A DNA stretch of 64,000 bases from Olleya namhaensis (GTDB taxonomy: Bacteria > Bacteroidota > Bacteroidia > Flavobacteriales > Flavobacteriaceae): contig NZ_FORM01000004.1 of assembly GCF_900114005.1 (NCBI RefSeq), positions 1-64,000 on the forward strand, given 5' to 3'. Position numbers and translations under genes: made by a program. The notes below the pieces were generated by a model that did no database searches, was not told the origin of the DNA, and worked only from the letters and a program-made list of their open reading frames with translations. How positions within the stretch are numbered: the stretch's first letter is position 1; each line of letters opens with the position of its first letter. This document shows positions 14,503 through 22,610 of the stretch, in pieces.

Positions 14503-15627
14503 ATGGCTAAAAGAGATTTTTACGAAATATTAGGTATTAACAAATCAGCGACACAAGCTGAGATAAAAAAAGGGTACCGTAAAAAAGCAATCGAATTTCA
14601 TCCAGATAAAAATCCGGATGATAAAGACGCTGAGTCTAAATTTAAAGAAGCAGCTGAAGCTTATGAAATACTAAGTGACGAGAATAAAAAGGCACGTTAC
14701 GACCAATATGGACACCAAGCTTTTGAAGGAGGCGGTGGCGGTGGCTACAGCGGTGGTGGTATGAATATGGACGACATCTTTAGTCAGTTTGGAGATATCT
14801 TTGGAGGCGGAGGCTTCGGAGGAGGTGGTTTCTCTGGTTTTGGTGGCGGACAACAGCGTCGTGTTAAAGGAAGTAACTTACGTGTACGTTTAAAACTAAC
14901 ACTAGAAGAAATTGCTAATGGTGTTGAGAAAAAAATAAAAGTAAAACGTAAAGTTCAAGCACCAGGAACTACATATAAAACGTGTAGTACTTGTAATGGT
15001 TCTGGTCAAGTTACTAGAGTTACAAATACTATTTTAGGACGTATGCAAACGGCATCTCCTTGTACAACTTGTGGAGGAGCAGGTCAAACTATAGATAAAA
15101 AACCTAGTGAGGCAGATGCACAAGGTATGATAGCTAAAGAAGAAACTATTCCTGTAAATATTCCTGCAGGTGTAGTAGATGGTATGCAGCTTAAAGTTTC
15201 TGGTAAAGGTAACGAAGCACCAGGTAATGGCGTTTCTGGAGATTTATTAGTAGCTATAGAAGAAGAAGCGCATGAGTCTTTACAACGTGAAGGAGATAAT
15301 TTACATTATGATCTTTATGTAAGCTTACCAGATGCTATTTTAGGTAACTCTAAAGAGATTGATACAGTTACTGGAAAAGTGCGTATTAAGATTGAAGCAG
15401 GTATGCAATCAGGAAAAATATTACGCTTACGCGGAAAAGGTATTCCTAGCATAAACGGTTACGGAAAAGGAGATTTATTAGTACATGTTAATGTTTGGAC
15501 GCCAAAAACGTTAAACAAAAAACAAAAAGATTTCTTTGAAAGTATGCGTGAGGACGAACATTTTTCACCTAAGCCGGAACGCAGTGATAAGTCGTTTTTC
15601 GAGAAAGTAAAAGATATGTTTTCTTAA
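14503..15627 (+). CDS. dnaJ: Chaperone DnaJ with two zinc motifs
   Basis: A 374-residue Hsp40. The J-domain (1-70) has the HPD motif at 33-35 (EFHPDKNP). A Gly/Phe-rich linker runs ~74-125, then the Cys-rich region and the two C-terminal substrate domains (~120-350). Classical DnaJ carries four CxxCxGxG motifs; here only CSTCNGSG and CTTCGGAG are present, ~30 residues apart, so at most one zinc site can form in the usual way. The same layout is familiar in flavobacterial DnaJ. It stimulates DnaK ATPase in protein folding and stress survival. A terminator follows. Confidence 0.95.
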   Translation: MAKRDFYEILGINKSATQAEIKKGYRKKAIEFHPDKNPDDKDAESKFKEAAEAYEILSDENKKARYDQYGHQAFEGGGGGGYSGGGMNMDDIFSQFGDIFGGGGFGGGGFSGFGGGQQRRVKGSNLRVRLKLTLEEIANGVEKKIKVKRKVQAPGTTYKTCSTCNGSGQVTRVTNTILGRMQTASPCTTCGGAGQTIDKKPSEADAQGMIAKEETIPVNIPAGVVDGMQLKVSGKGNEAPGNGVSGDLLVAIEEEAHESLQREGDNLHYDLYVSLPDAILGNSKEIDTVTGKVRIKIEAGMQSGKILRLRGKGIPSINGYGKGDLLVHVNVWTPKTLNKKQKDFFESMREDEHFSPKPERSDKSFFEKVKDMFS

Positions 15628-15660
15628 TTTAAACAGTATCTTAGTTATATGATTAGTAAG

Positions 15661-15690
15661 AAAATCCGCTGTAAAAAGCGGATTTTTTTT
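15661..15690 (+). terminator. Terminator of grpE-dnaJ
   Basis: A 10-bp stem AAAATCCGCT / AGCGGATTTT with a GTAAAA loop and a T-run, 33 bases past the dnaJ stop. Confidence 0.9.
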
Positions 15691-15743
15691 GCCTTTTGTT
15701 TAACTATTTAAATCATTTAACATCTTAGTTTAATAAAAAATAT

Positions 15744-15751
15744 TATATTTG
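15744..15751 (+). promoter_or_regulatory. -7 box of possible sRNA
   Basis: TATATTTG matches TAnnTTTG; a start of transcription ~7 nt later falls on the first base of the 15758 hairpin. No clear -33 TTG. Confidence 0.45.
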
Positions 15752-15757
15752 ATATAT

Positions 15758-15841
15758 CGCTAGCCTAGCTAGTGATAATTTTTCTTTTTCATAGCAATTT
15801 TTTCCCATCCTTTATTTATTTAAAGGGTGGGTTTTGTTTTT
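15758..15841 (+). ncRNA. Possible ~84-nt small RNA
   Basis: A 7-bp hairpin (CGCTAGC-CTA-GCTAGTG, 15758-15774, one G-U) opens the transcript. A U-rich single-stranded stretch follows, then an 11-bp terminator-like hairpin (15804-15814 with 15821-15831, one G-U) and a T-run. No reading frame lies inside, and dnaJ has its own terminator upstream, so this looks like an independent RNA gene. I do not recognise the family. Confidence 0.45.
15804..15841 (+). terminator. Terminator of possible sRNA
   Basis: Stem CCCATCCTTTA / TAAAGGGTGGG with a 6-nt loop followed by TTTTGTTTTT. Confidence 0.7.
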
Positions 15842-15848
15842 AATAAGA

Positions 15849-16028
15849 CTTTTACTTTTGAAGCGCATAGCGCGAACAAAAATAAACTAGTCGAATTAAT
15901 CCCAACGCAGGTTGGGATCCAAGATGGTAATAGGGGGGCTTTTACTTTTGAAGCGCATAGCGCGAACAAAAGTAAATTAGTCGAATTAAACCCAACGCAG
16001 ATTGCAATGCAAGATGATAGCAGATTAA
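15849..16028 (+). repeat. 90-bp tandem repeat with palindromic core
   Basis: Two copies begin at 15849 and 15939 (both starting CTTTTACTTTTGAAGCG). Each holds GCGCATAGCGC and a CCCAACGCAG segment. In copy 1 the latter forms an 8-bp hairpin (ATCCCAAC-GCAG-GTTGGGAT); in copy 2 the right arm has decayed. The frame stays open through both copies (72 codons, a repeated FTFEAHSANK peptide), but there is no start context, so I read this as a dispersed non-coding repeat and not a gene. Confidence 0.65.
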
Positions 16029-16242
16029 CCTTTAATTTCTACTAAATACTTTTTCTAATTTTTGGATGCTAGTTATAGCTAAGGTGATACCTCTGGTGTA
16101 GTTGTCTTAAAGATTAAAGTGTTTATAATAAAATTGGTTACACCTAGTTAAAAATAAGTAAATCTATTACGTTACTATTTTAACATTTTCTATATTTACA
16201 AAGCGCGCTATAAGCAGTCGTACTAATCAATTTTAAAAATCT
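16029..16242. other. Leader region of the ABC exporter genes
   Basis: No protein or RNA gene is recognised. TATATTTA at 16191-16198 resembles a -7 box and would give a ~40-nt leader for the downstream ATPase gene. Confidence 0.35.
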
Positions 16243-17166
16243 ATGAGCAACCTTTTAGAGGTGCATCAAGTATCTAAGAATTTTGGAAACTTTACTGCAC
16301 TTAATAATGTGTCTATAACTGTGCCTAAAGGCAGTATTTTTGGTTTACTAGGACCGAATGGAGCAGGAAAAACAACTTTAATTAGAGTTATTAACCAAAT
16401 AACAATGCCAGATTCTGGACATGTTTTGTTAGATGGAGAAGCCCTTAAAAATCATCATGTTAGAGATATTGGCTATTTACCCGAGGAGCGTGGTTTATAT
16501 AAGTCTATGAAGGTTGGAGAGCAAGCGTTATACTTGGCACAACTAAAAGGAATGCAAAAGGCAGAGGCTAAAAAACGACTAAAAATGTGGTTTGAGCGTT
16601 TGGAGATTGGAGATTGGTGGAATAAAAAAATACAAGAGTTATCCAAAGGTATGGCTCAAAAAATTCAATTTGTTGTTACCGTTTTACACGAGCCTAAATT
16701 ATTAATCTTTGACGAGCCTTTCTCTGGATTTGATCCAATAAACGCTAATCTAATTAAAGATGAGATTTTAAGACTACGTGATAATGGAGCAACTGTTATT
16801 TTTTCTACACACCGTATGGAGTCTGTAGAAGAGTTGTGTGATCATATAGCATTAATACATAAATCTAATAAAGTATTAGACGGTAATTTAATGGATATTA
16901 AACGTCAGTTTAAAACTAATACATTTCAAATAGGTATTAATCCTAATAATAGTGGATTAGAACAAGAGTTAGCTAGCAAGTTTAGTGTTACGCCAGCCGA
17001 ATTTAAAACACTTGGTGACGATTTAAAACTTAATATTAAGTTGTCAGATAATGAATCTGCTAACGACTTATTAAGCTATTTAAATAATCAAGGACAAATT
17101 TCTCATTTCGTAGAAGTTATTCCTAGTGCTAACGATATTTTTATTCAAACTGTAAAGAATAACTAA
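16243..17166 (+). CDS. ABC transporter ATP-binding protein (NatA-like)
   Basis: A 307-residue ATPase. Walker A is GPNGAGKTT (~38-46), the signature is LSKGMAQKIQF (~130-140), Walker B is LLIFDEPFSGFDP (~152-164), and the switch His is in STHRMES (~186). A C-terminal DUF4162-type domain (~215-307) is typical of the NatA group. It pairs with the ABC-2 permease that starts 2 bases after its stop. NatAB exports sodium in Bacillus; other members export drugs or unknown substrates, so the substrate is not settled. Confidence 0.9.
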   Translation: MSNLLEVHQVSKNFGNFTALNNVSITVPKGSIFGLLGPNGAGKTTLIRVINQITMPDSGHVLLDGEALKNHHVRDIGYLPEERGLYKSMKVGEQALYLAQLKGMQKAEAKKRLKMWFERLEIGDWWNKKIQELSKGMAQKIQFVVTVLHEPKLLIFDEPFSGFDPINANLIKDEILRLRDNGATVIFSTHRMESVEELCDHIALIHKSNKVLDGNLMDIKRQFKTNTFQIGINPNNSGLEQELASKFSVTPAEFKTLGDDLKLNIKLSDNESANDLLSYLNNQGQISHFVEVIPSANDIFIQTVKNN

Positions 17167-17168
17167 TT

Positions 17169-18482
17169 ATGAATCATCTTCCACTTATTATACAACGCGA
17201 ATACTTAACCAAGGTTAAGAACAAATCATTTTTAATAATGACTGTACTTAGTCCGTTAATTATGATTGCGTTAATTACTGTTGTGATGTATTTATCACAA
17301 ATGAATAACAATAAGCAACGAACAATTTCTGTTTTAGACGATTCAGGTTTTTTAACTGAAGCGTTTATAGATACAGAAAACACAAAGTATAATGTGTTAA
17401 CGGGACTTACACTTGACAATGCTAAAAAGCTAGTCGAAGAACAGGGTAATTATGGATTGTTGCACGTTAATAAGATTCAGAATTTTGACAATGTAGGCAG
17501 TGCTGTTCAGTTTTATTCTGAAGAGTCTCCATCACTTTCTGTTATTTCTTCTTTAGAAAATAAAATAGAAAAGGAGCTTACTAATCAAAATATGGCTCAA
17601 AAAGGAATTGACTTAGCAACCATAAAAGCGTCTAAAATTAGTATTGATATTGCACAAGAAAACTTTACAGGTGTAAAGTCTTCTAAGATAGATAGTGTTG
17701 TTAAACTGGCATTTGGTGGTGCAGCAGGTTATCTGTTATTCATGTTTATTATTATTTACGGTAACATGATTATGAGAAGTGTTATTGAAGAAAAAACAAG
17801 TCGAATTATAGAGGTTATAATTTCTTCAGTAAAGCCAATACAATTAATGTTAGGTAAAATTATAGGAACGTCTTTAGCCGGAATTACTCAGTTTGTAATT
17901 TGGATTATTTTAGGAGGTGTTTTACTAACGGTTGTATCGGCTATTTTCGGGATAGACTTCGCGCAAGCGCAAACACCGCAGCAAGAGTTAATGCTTCAGG
18001 CTATGGATAATCCAGGTACGGGAGAAAAAGTACAAAGTTTATTTACAGCTTTTTATAATTTACCGTTAGCCAATTTGGTTATTGCTTTTCTACTGTTTTT
18101 TATTAGTGGGTACTTGTTATATGCCTCTTTATATGCAGCAATTGGTGCAGCAGTAGATAACGAAACAGATACACAACAATTTATGTTGCCTATTTTAATG
18201 CCATTAATTTTAGCAGTTTATGTAGGTATGTTTACAGTAATTGAGGATCCACATGGTACGGTAAGTACTATATTTTCGTTTATACCGTTTACATCTCCAG
18301 TTGTAATGTTAATGAGGATACCGTTTGGAGTGCCAATTTGGCAACAAATAGTGTCGTTGTTATTACTAATAGGGACATTTATGGGAACTGTATGGTTTGC
18401 AGCAAAAATTTATAGAGTTGGTATTTTAATGTACGGAAAAAAACCAACGTATAAAGAGTTGTTAAAGTGGATTAGATATTAA
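17169..18482 (+). CDS. ABC-2 type permease (NatB-like)
   Basis: A 437-residue inner-membrane protein. One transmembrane segment at ~20-44 is followed by a ~130-residue external domain, then five or six helices between ~180 and 420. The layout and the EEKTSRIIEVIISSVKP segment (~211-227) are typical of NatB/YhaP permeases. It forms the membrane half of the exporter with the preceding ATPase. The MscS gene follows 11 bases later. Confidence 0.88.
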   Translation: MNHLPLIIQREYLTKVKNKSFLIMTVLSPLIMIALITVVMYLSQMNNNKQRTISVLDDSGFLTEAFIDTENTKYNVLTGLTLDNAKKLVEEQGNYGLLHVNKIQNFDNVGSAVQFYSEESPSLSVISSLENKIEKELTNQNMAQKGIDLATIKASKISIDIAQENFTGVKSSKIDSVVKLAFGGAAGYLLFMFIIIYGNMIMRSVIEEKTSRIIEVIISSVKPIQLMLGKIIGTSLAGITQFVIWIILGGVLLTVVSAIFGIDFAQAQTPQQELMLQAMDNPGTGEKVQSLFTAFYNLPLANLVIAFLLFFISGYLLYASLYAAIGAAVDNETDTQQFMLPILMPLILAVYVGMFTVIEDPHGTVSTIFSFIPFTSPVVMLMRIPFGVPIWQQIVSLLLLIGTFMGTVWFAAKIYRVGILMYGKKPTYKELLKWIRY

Positions 18483-18493
18483 TAAATAATAGA

Positions 18494-19444
18494 ATGCAAG
18501 AGAGTAAAGTCGCAGACAAAATTGAGGAAGGTGTAGAGAAGATGGGGGATGCTATTGTTGATAGTTCTGCTTGGGAAAAGCTTGTCGAATTTTTAAATAT
18601 TAAGATCTATACATTTACAGATAATCAAGATCAGATCACAGGTATTTTAAAAGTAAAATATTTACTGCTTGTTATTCTTGTGTTATTGCTTACAACCTAT
18701 GTCTTACGCTGGGTAAGAAAGCTAGTAACTCAAAAATTACCAATAGAAGATAAAGCAAAGTTTGTAACTGTATTTTCGTTTGCGCGTTGGATTATCTACG
18801 GTATTGTTTTTTTAGTTGTAATAGACTCTTTAGGAATAGATATAACAGCAGTTTTTGCAGCTTCAGCAGCATTATTAATTGGTGTAGGTTTGGCTTTGCA
18901 AACATTATTTCAGGATATTATTTCTGGAGTGTTTATACTTGTTGATCAATCTGTACATGTTGGTGATATTATTGAAATAGATGGTAAGGTAGGACGTGTT
19001 GAAGAGATTAAATTGCGTACCACAAGAGCTGTAACTATTGATAATAAAGTATTGGTAATACCTAATCACTTGTACTTAACTAATAGTTTGTATAACTGGA
19101 CTCAAAACGGGTCGACTACTAGAGAGTCTGTAGATGTTGGTGTCGCTTATGGAAGTGATGTAAACTTGGTTAAAAAGTTGTTATTGGATGCAGCCAAGTC
19201 TAGTAAATTAGTTTTCAAGCAACCTGCACCGACAGTCTTATTTACAGATTTTGGAGATAGTGCATTAAATTTTAGAGTCGCTTTTACTATTGAGGATAGT
19301 TTTAATTCTAGAATTCCAAAAAGCGAAATCAGATTCGCAATTGACAAACTGTTTAGAGAGCATAATATTACCATACCATTTCCGCAAAGAGATGTCCATA
19401 TTATTCAAGATAATAATCAAAATAACTCAATATCAATCAAATAA
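18494..19444 (+). CDS. Mechanosensitive ion channel, MscS family
   Basis: A 316-residue channel protein. After a ~50-residue N-terminal part come three helices; the third is the pore helix with GVGLALQTLFQDIISG (~131-146). The beta domain follows (DIIEIDGKVGRVEEIKLRTT), with the conserved VIPNHL, and a C-terminal alpha/beta domain. It releases solutes on hypo-osmotic shock. Its place behind an ion-exporter-like ABC pair is compatible with a shared osmotic role, which is inference. Confidence 0.92.
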   Translation: MQESKVADKIEEGVEKMGDAIVDSSAWEKLVEFLNIKIYTFTDNQDQITGILKVKYLLLVILVLLLTTYVLRWVRKLVTQKLPIEDKAKFVTVFSFARWIIYGIVFLVVIDSLGIDITAVFAASAALLIGVGLALQTLFQDIISGVFILVDQSVHVGDIIEIDGKVGRVEEIKLRTTRAVTIDNKVLVIPNHLYLTNSLYNWTQNGSTTRESVDVGVAYGSDVNLVKKLLLDAAKSSKLVFKQPAPTVLFTDFGDSALNFRVAFTIEDSFNSRIPKSEIRFAIDKLFREHNITIPFPQRDVHIIQDNNQNNSISIK

Positions 19445-19455
19445 TTAGTCTGTTT

Positions 19456-20340
19456 ATGCAAAAGCATTTTAAATTTTTCTTGTTTGTCTTTGTCCTAATA
19501 AGTGCTGTTAATACTGCTAATGCTCAGTTAACAGATTTAGCACGTGTAGAGTATTCTTATATTCCAAAAAATAATTCTGAAGACAGTTTTGATAGGTTTA
19601 GGTTTCTATTAAATTACCCTATAAAAATGAGCGAAGATGCTTACCTTTTAATTGGTAGTGAGTATAGTAGAATTACATTAAACTTGGAAGATAGTTACCC
19701 ATTTCCAACTTCTAATTTAAGACGTTTGCATGTTTTAGATTTTAATTTAGGATACACTTTTAAAATGTCTGAAAATTGGAGATTTGGCGCAAAAATAACA
19801 CCAAGATTAGCTTCTACTTTACGACATAAGATCTCAGGAGACGATATTTTTTTAAACGGAGGGGTTTATGCTATTAACGATAGGACTAAAGATAAAACGG
19901 CTAGCAAACCTTATAGATTAGTTTTAGGGCTTACCTATAATACTACAACTGGTATACCATTACCACTACCTTTTGTTAGTTATTTTAGACGTGTTAACGA
20001 GAAATGGTCTTATAATTTAGGAGTGCCAAAAACTAATGTAAAATATTATATAAACGAAAATAATATTATCCAAACCTTTGTAGGGATTGATGGTTATTTT
20101 GCCAACACACAAGAGCGTTTTTCAATTGATGGTAAGGAAGCGGATAGCGTCTCATTATCATTAGTATTAGCAGGTATTGGATATGAGTATTGTTTTACGG
20201 ACCATTTAGTATGGTACGCTTATACAGGTTACACATTAAGTATGAGTAATAGGTTGAGAGACGAGAACAGAGAAGATGTATTTAAGCTTGACAACGTCAA
20301 TACATTTTATTTAAGAACAGGATTTAAATTTAAAATATAA
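19456..20340 (+). CDS. DUF6268-type outer-membrane beta-barrel protein
   Basis: A 294-residue protein with a signal peptide ending ANAQ (~24), followed by alternating amphipathic strands typical of a barrel (YLLIGSEYSRI, FRFGAKITPRL, LVLAGIGYEY) and a final strand ending FKFKI with a terminal hydrophobic residue. It best fits the DUF6268 group; function unknown. Its stop overlaps the start of the response-regulator gene by one base (TAATG), so translation is probably coupled. Confidence 0.75.
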   Translation: MQKHFKFFLFVFVLISAVNTANAQLTDLARVEYSYIPKNNSEDSFDRFRFLLNYPIKMSEDAYLLIGSEYSRITLNLEDSYPFPTSNLRRLHVLDFNLGYTFKMSENWRFGAKITPRLASTLRHKISGDDIFLNGGVYAINDRTKDKTASKPYRLVLGLTYNTTTGIPLPLPFVSYFRRVNEKWSYNLGVPKTNVKYYINENNIIQTFVGIDGYFANTQERFSIDGKEADSVSLSLVLAGIGYEYCFTDHLVWYAYTGYTLSMSNRLRDENREDVFKLDNVNTFYLRTGFKFKI

Positions 20341-21503
20341 TGCCAAAAATTTTAGTAATAGAGGACGAAGCAGCAATTAGGAGAGTATTAGTTAAAATCC
20401 TTTCGGAGGAAAACGATACCTATCAAGTAGAAGAAGCTGAGGATGGATTAGTTGGTATCAATAAAATTAAAAAAGAAGATTACGATTTAATTCTGTGTGA
20501 CATTAAAATGCCAAAAATGGATGGTGTTGAGGTGTTAGAAGCAGCAAAAAAGATTAAACCAGAAATACCAATGGTAATGATCTCTGGTCACGGAGATCTA
20601 GATACAGCTGTAAATACAATGCGTTTAGGGGCTTTTGATTATATCTCAAAGCCGCCAGATTTAAACCGTTTATTAAACACCGTACGTAACGCGCTAGACA
20701 GAAAAGAATTAGTTATAGAAAACAAAATTCTAAAAAGAAAAGTTAGCAAAAAGTATGAAATGATTGGTAATAGCGACGCTATTTCTCAAATCAAAGATAT
20801 TATAGATAAAGTGGCTCCAACGGATGCAAGAGTTTTAATAACTGGACCAAACGGAACAGGTAAAGAGCTTGTAGCACACTGGTTACACGAAAAAAGTACA
20901 CGTGCAAAAGCACCAATGATAGAGGTTAACTGTGCAGCAATACCGTCAGAGTTAATAGAAAGTGAGCTTTTTGGTCACGTAAAAGGGGCGTTTACAAGTG
21001 CAGCAAAAGACAGAGCTGGTAAATTTGAAGCGGCTAATGGCGGAACCATTTTTCTTGACGAAATTGGTGATATGAGCCTATCTGCTCAAGCAAAAGTATT
21101 ACGTGCTTTACAAGAAAGTCGCATCCAACGTGTTGGTAGCGATAAGGATATAAAAGTAAACGTACGTGTCGTTGCAGCAACCAATAAAAATTTAAAAAAG
21201 GAAATCGCAGATGGTAATTTCCGTGAGGATTTATACCACAGATTAGCAGTAATACTAGTTAAAGTGCCGGCTTTAAACGAGAGAAGAGAGGATATCCCGT
21301 TATTAATTAATCATTTTTCCGCAAAAATTGCAGAAGAGCAAGGTACTGCACATAAATCATTTTCGGCTAAAGCCATAAAATTATTACAAGATTACGACTG
21401 GACAGGTAACATTAGAGAGTTGCGTAATGTTGTAGAAAGATTAATAATATTAGGAGCAGCAGAGGTGAGTGAGCAAGACGTAAAATTATTTGCAAGTAAA
21501 TAA
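20340..21503 (+). CDS. NtrC-type response regulator without DNA-binding domain
   Basis: A 387-residue protein. The receiver (1-120) has the phospho-acceptor D54 (LCDIKMP), S82 and K104. The AAA+ domain (~140-380) has Walker A GPNGTGKE (169-176), Walker B IFLDE (237-241) and the arginine-finger region FREDLYHRL. The loop that contacts sigma-54 reads GAFTSA (216-221), where the consensus is GAFTGA. The protein stops right after the AAA+ domain (LFASK) with no Fis-type helix-turn-helix, as in a few activators that work from solution. It may activate sigma-54 promoters such as those of the small RNAs and grpE; no partner kinase lies adjacent. Confidence 0.9.
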   Translation: MPKILVIEDEAAIRRVLVKILSEENDTYQVEEAEDGLVGINKIKKEDYDLILCDIKMPKMDGVEVLEAAKKIKPEIPMVMISGHGDLDTAVNTMRLGAFDYISKPPDLNRLLNTVRNALDRKELVIENKILKRKVSKKYEMIGNSDAISQIKDIIDKVAPTDARVLITGPNGTGKELVAHWLHEKSTRAKAPMIEVNCAAIPSELIESELFGHVKGAFTSAAKDRAGKFEAANGGTIFLDEIGDMSLSAQAKVLRALQESRIQRVGSDKDIKVNVRVVAATNKNLKKEIADGNFREDLYHRLAVILVKVPALNERREDIPLLINHFSAKIAEEQGTAHKSFSAKAIKLLQDYDWTGNIRELRNVVERLIILGAAEVSEQDVKLFASK

Positions 21504-21509
21504 AACAGC

Positions 21510-22388
21510 ATGAAAGACATCCAAATTAAAGATCATAAAATCACTTCAAAAATTAAGCTTAGTGACCTGCCAAGTAAATTGGACTTAGAAGCAGACAAGG
21601 ACACTACAGAGGACGCTTTGCGCAAAGTAAGACGCCAACTAGGTAAACTGCAAGACACCATGTATGCACACGGTAAATATTCGGTTTTAGTATGCTTACA
21701 AGGTATGGACACGTCAGGAAAAGACAGTTTAATACGCGAAGTCTTTAAAGATTTTAATGCCAGAGGTGTTGAGGTAATGAGTTTTAAAGTTCCGACAGAA
21801 TTAGAGCTTAAACACGACTACCTTTGGAGGCACTATATAAAGCTTCCGGCACGTGGTAAATTTGGCGTTCATAACCGTACACATTATGAAAACGTTTTAG
21901 TAACACGCGTCCATCCTGAGTATATTTTAGGAGAAAAATTACCGTTTGTAAAAAGTATTGATGATGTAAACGAGGCCTTTTGGGACAAACGTTTTGAGCA
22001 AATCAATAATTTTGAAAAACACTTGACAGACAACGGAACACTGGTTTTTAAATTCTTCATGAATCTGTCAAAAGACGAGCAACGTAACAGATTACTGCGT
22101 CGTTTAGACAAGCAAGAAAAAAATTGGAAGTTCTCAGCAGGCGATCTAAAAGAACGTAAACTTTGGGACAAATACATGGATTGTTATCAGGATGCCATTA
22201 ACAGAACAAGTACAGACTATGCGCCTTGGTATAACATTCCTGCAGATGATAAACCTACAGCACGATTGGCTGTAGCGCAAATTTTATACGATACATTAAA
22301 GCAATACACAGATATAAAAGAGCCAGATTTGGACGATAAAACCAAAGCTAATTTACATTTGTACAGAGAGCAATTAAATAACGAATAG
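21510..22388 (+). CDS. ppk2: Polyphosphate kinase 2 family protein
   Basis: A 292-residue P-loop kinase. Walker A is in LQGMDTSGKDS (~67-77), a substrate-binding stretch is VPTELELKHDYLWR (~94-107), and the NRTHYENVL segment (~125-133) is the PPK2 counterpart of Walker B/lid motifs. The basic lid KDEQRNRLLRRLDKQEKNWKFS follows (~188-209). PPK2 enzymes transfer phosphate between polyphosphate and nucleotides, mostly making NTP or NDP. It sits 6 bases behind the response-regulator gene, so the two are probably co-transcribed. Nucleotide specificity cannot be told. Confidence 0.9.
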   Translation: MKDIQIKDHKITSKIKLSDLPSKLDLEADKDTTEDALRKVRRQLGKLQDTMYAHGKYSVLVCLQGMDTSGKDSLIREVFKDFNARGVEVMSFKVPTELELKHDYLWRHYIKLPARGKFGVHNRTHYENVLVTRVHPEYILGEKLPFVKSIDDVNEAFWDKRFEQINNFEKHLTDNGTLVFKFFMNLSKDEQRNRLLRRLDKQEKNWKFSAGDLKERKLWDKYMDCYQDAINRTSTDYAPWYNIPADDKPTARLAVAQILYDTLKQYTDIKEPDLDDKTKANLHLYREQLNNE

Positions 22389-22396
22389 TATAATTA

Positions 22397-22492
22397 GGGC
22401 GTTACCACAAGGGTCGCGCTTTCCATTATATCTTTTTTTGCCATTTGTGGCAGCAAAAAAAGGATGCCATTTCAATCGCTAACGCAAACCGC
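22397..22492. repeat. REP-like palindromic intergenic element
   Basis: It begins GGGCGTTACC with GGGTCGCGC, contains a long internal hairpin around GCCA-TTTG-TGGC flanked by T7 and A7, then CAATCGCTAACGC, whose AACGC pairs with the initial GCGTT. This layout resembles the dispersed GGGCGTT...AACGC elements common between Bacteroidota genes. Outer AACCGC (22487) and GCGGTT (22515) arms add a further inverted repeat. Confidence 0.55.
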
Positions 22493-22540
22493 ATGATCTT
22501 AAAAAACAACTAAAGCGGTTAATCAAAATAAAATAGGAGG

Positions 22541-22570
22541 CCTGATAGGATTAAATTTCTATCAGGTCTT
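22541..22570 (+). terminator. Terminator after ppk2
   Basis: An 8-bp stem CCTGATAG / CTATCAGG with a 10-nt loop and TCTTTT. It lies 150 bases past the ppk2 stop, beyond the REP-like element. Confidence 0.7.
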
Positions 22571-22610
22571 TTCATATATAAATACTATCTTTAAAGTAAA
22601 ATTACCAACC

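Noticed and set aside
14671-14853. Antisense frame in the DnaJ Gly-rich region
   Set aside because: A low-complexity shadow of the Gly/Phe linker.
15827-16045. 72-codon frame through the 90-bp repeats
   Set aside because: The only start lies inside the terminator of the possible sRNA, the peptide is simply the translated repeat, and the hairpin core points to a non-coding repeat.
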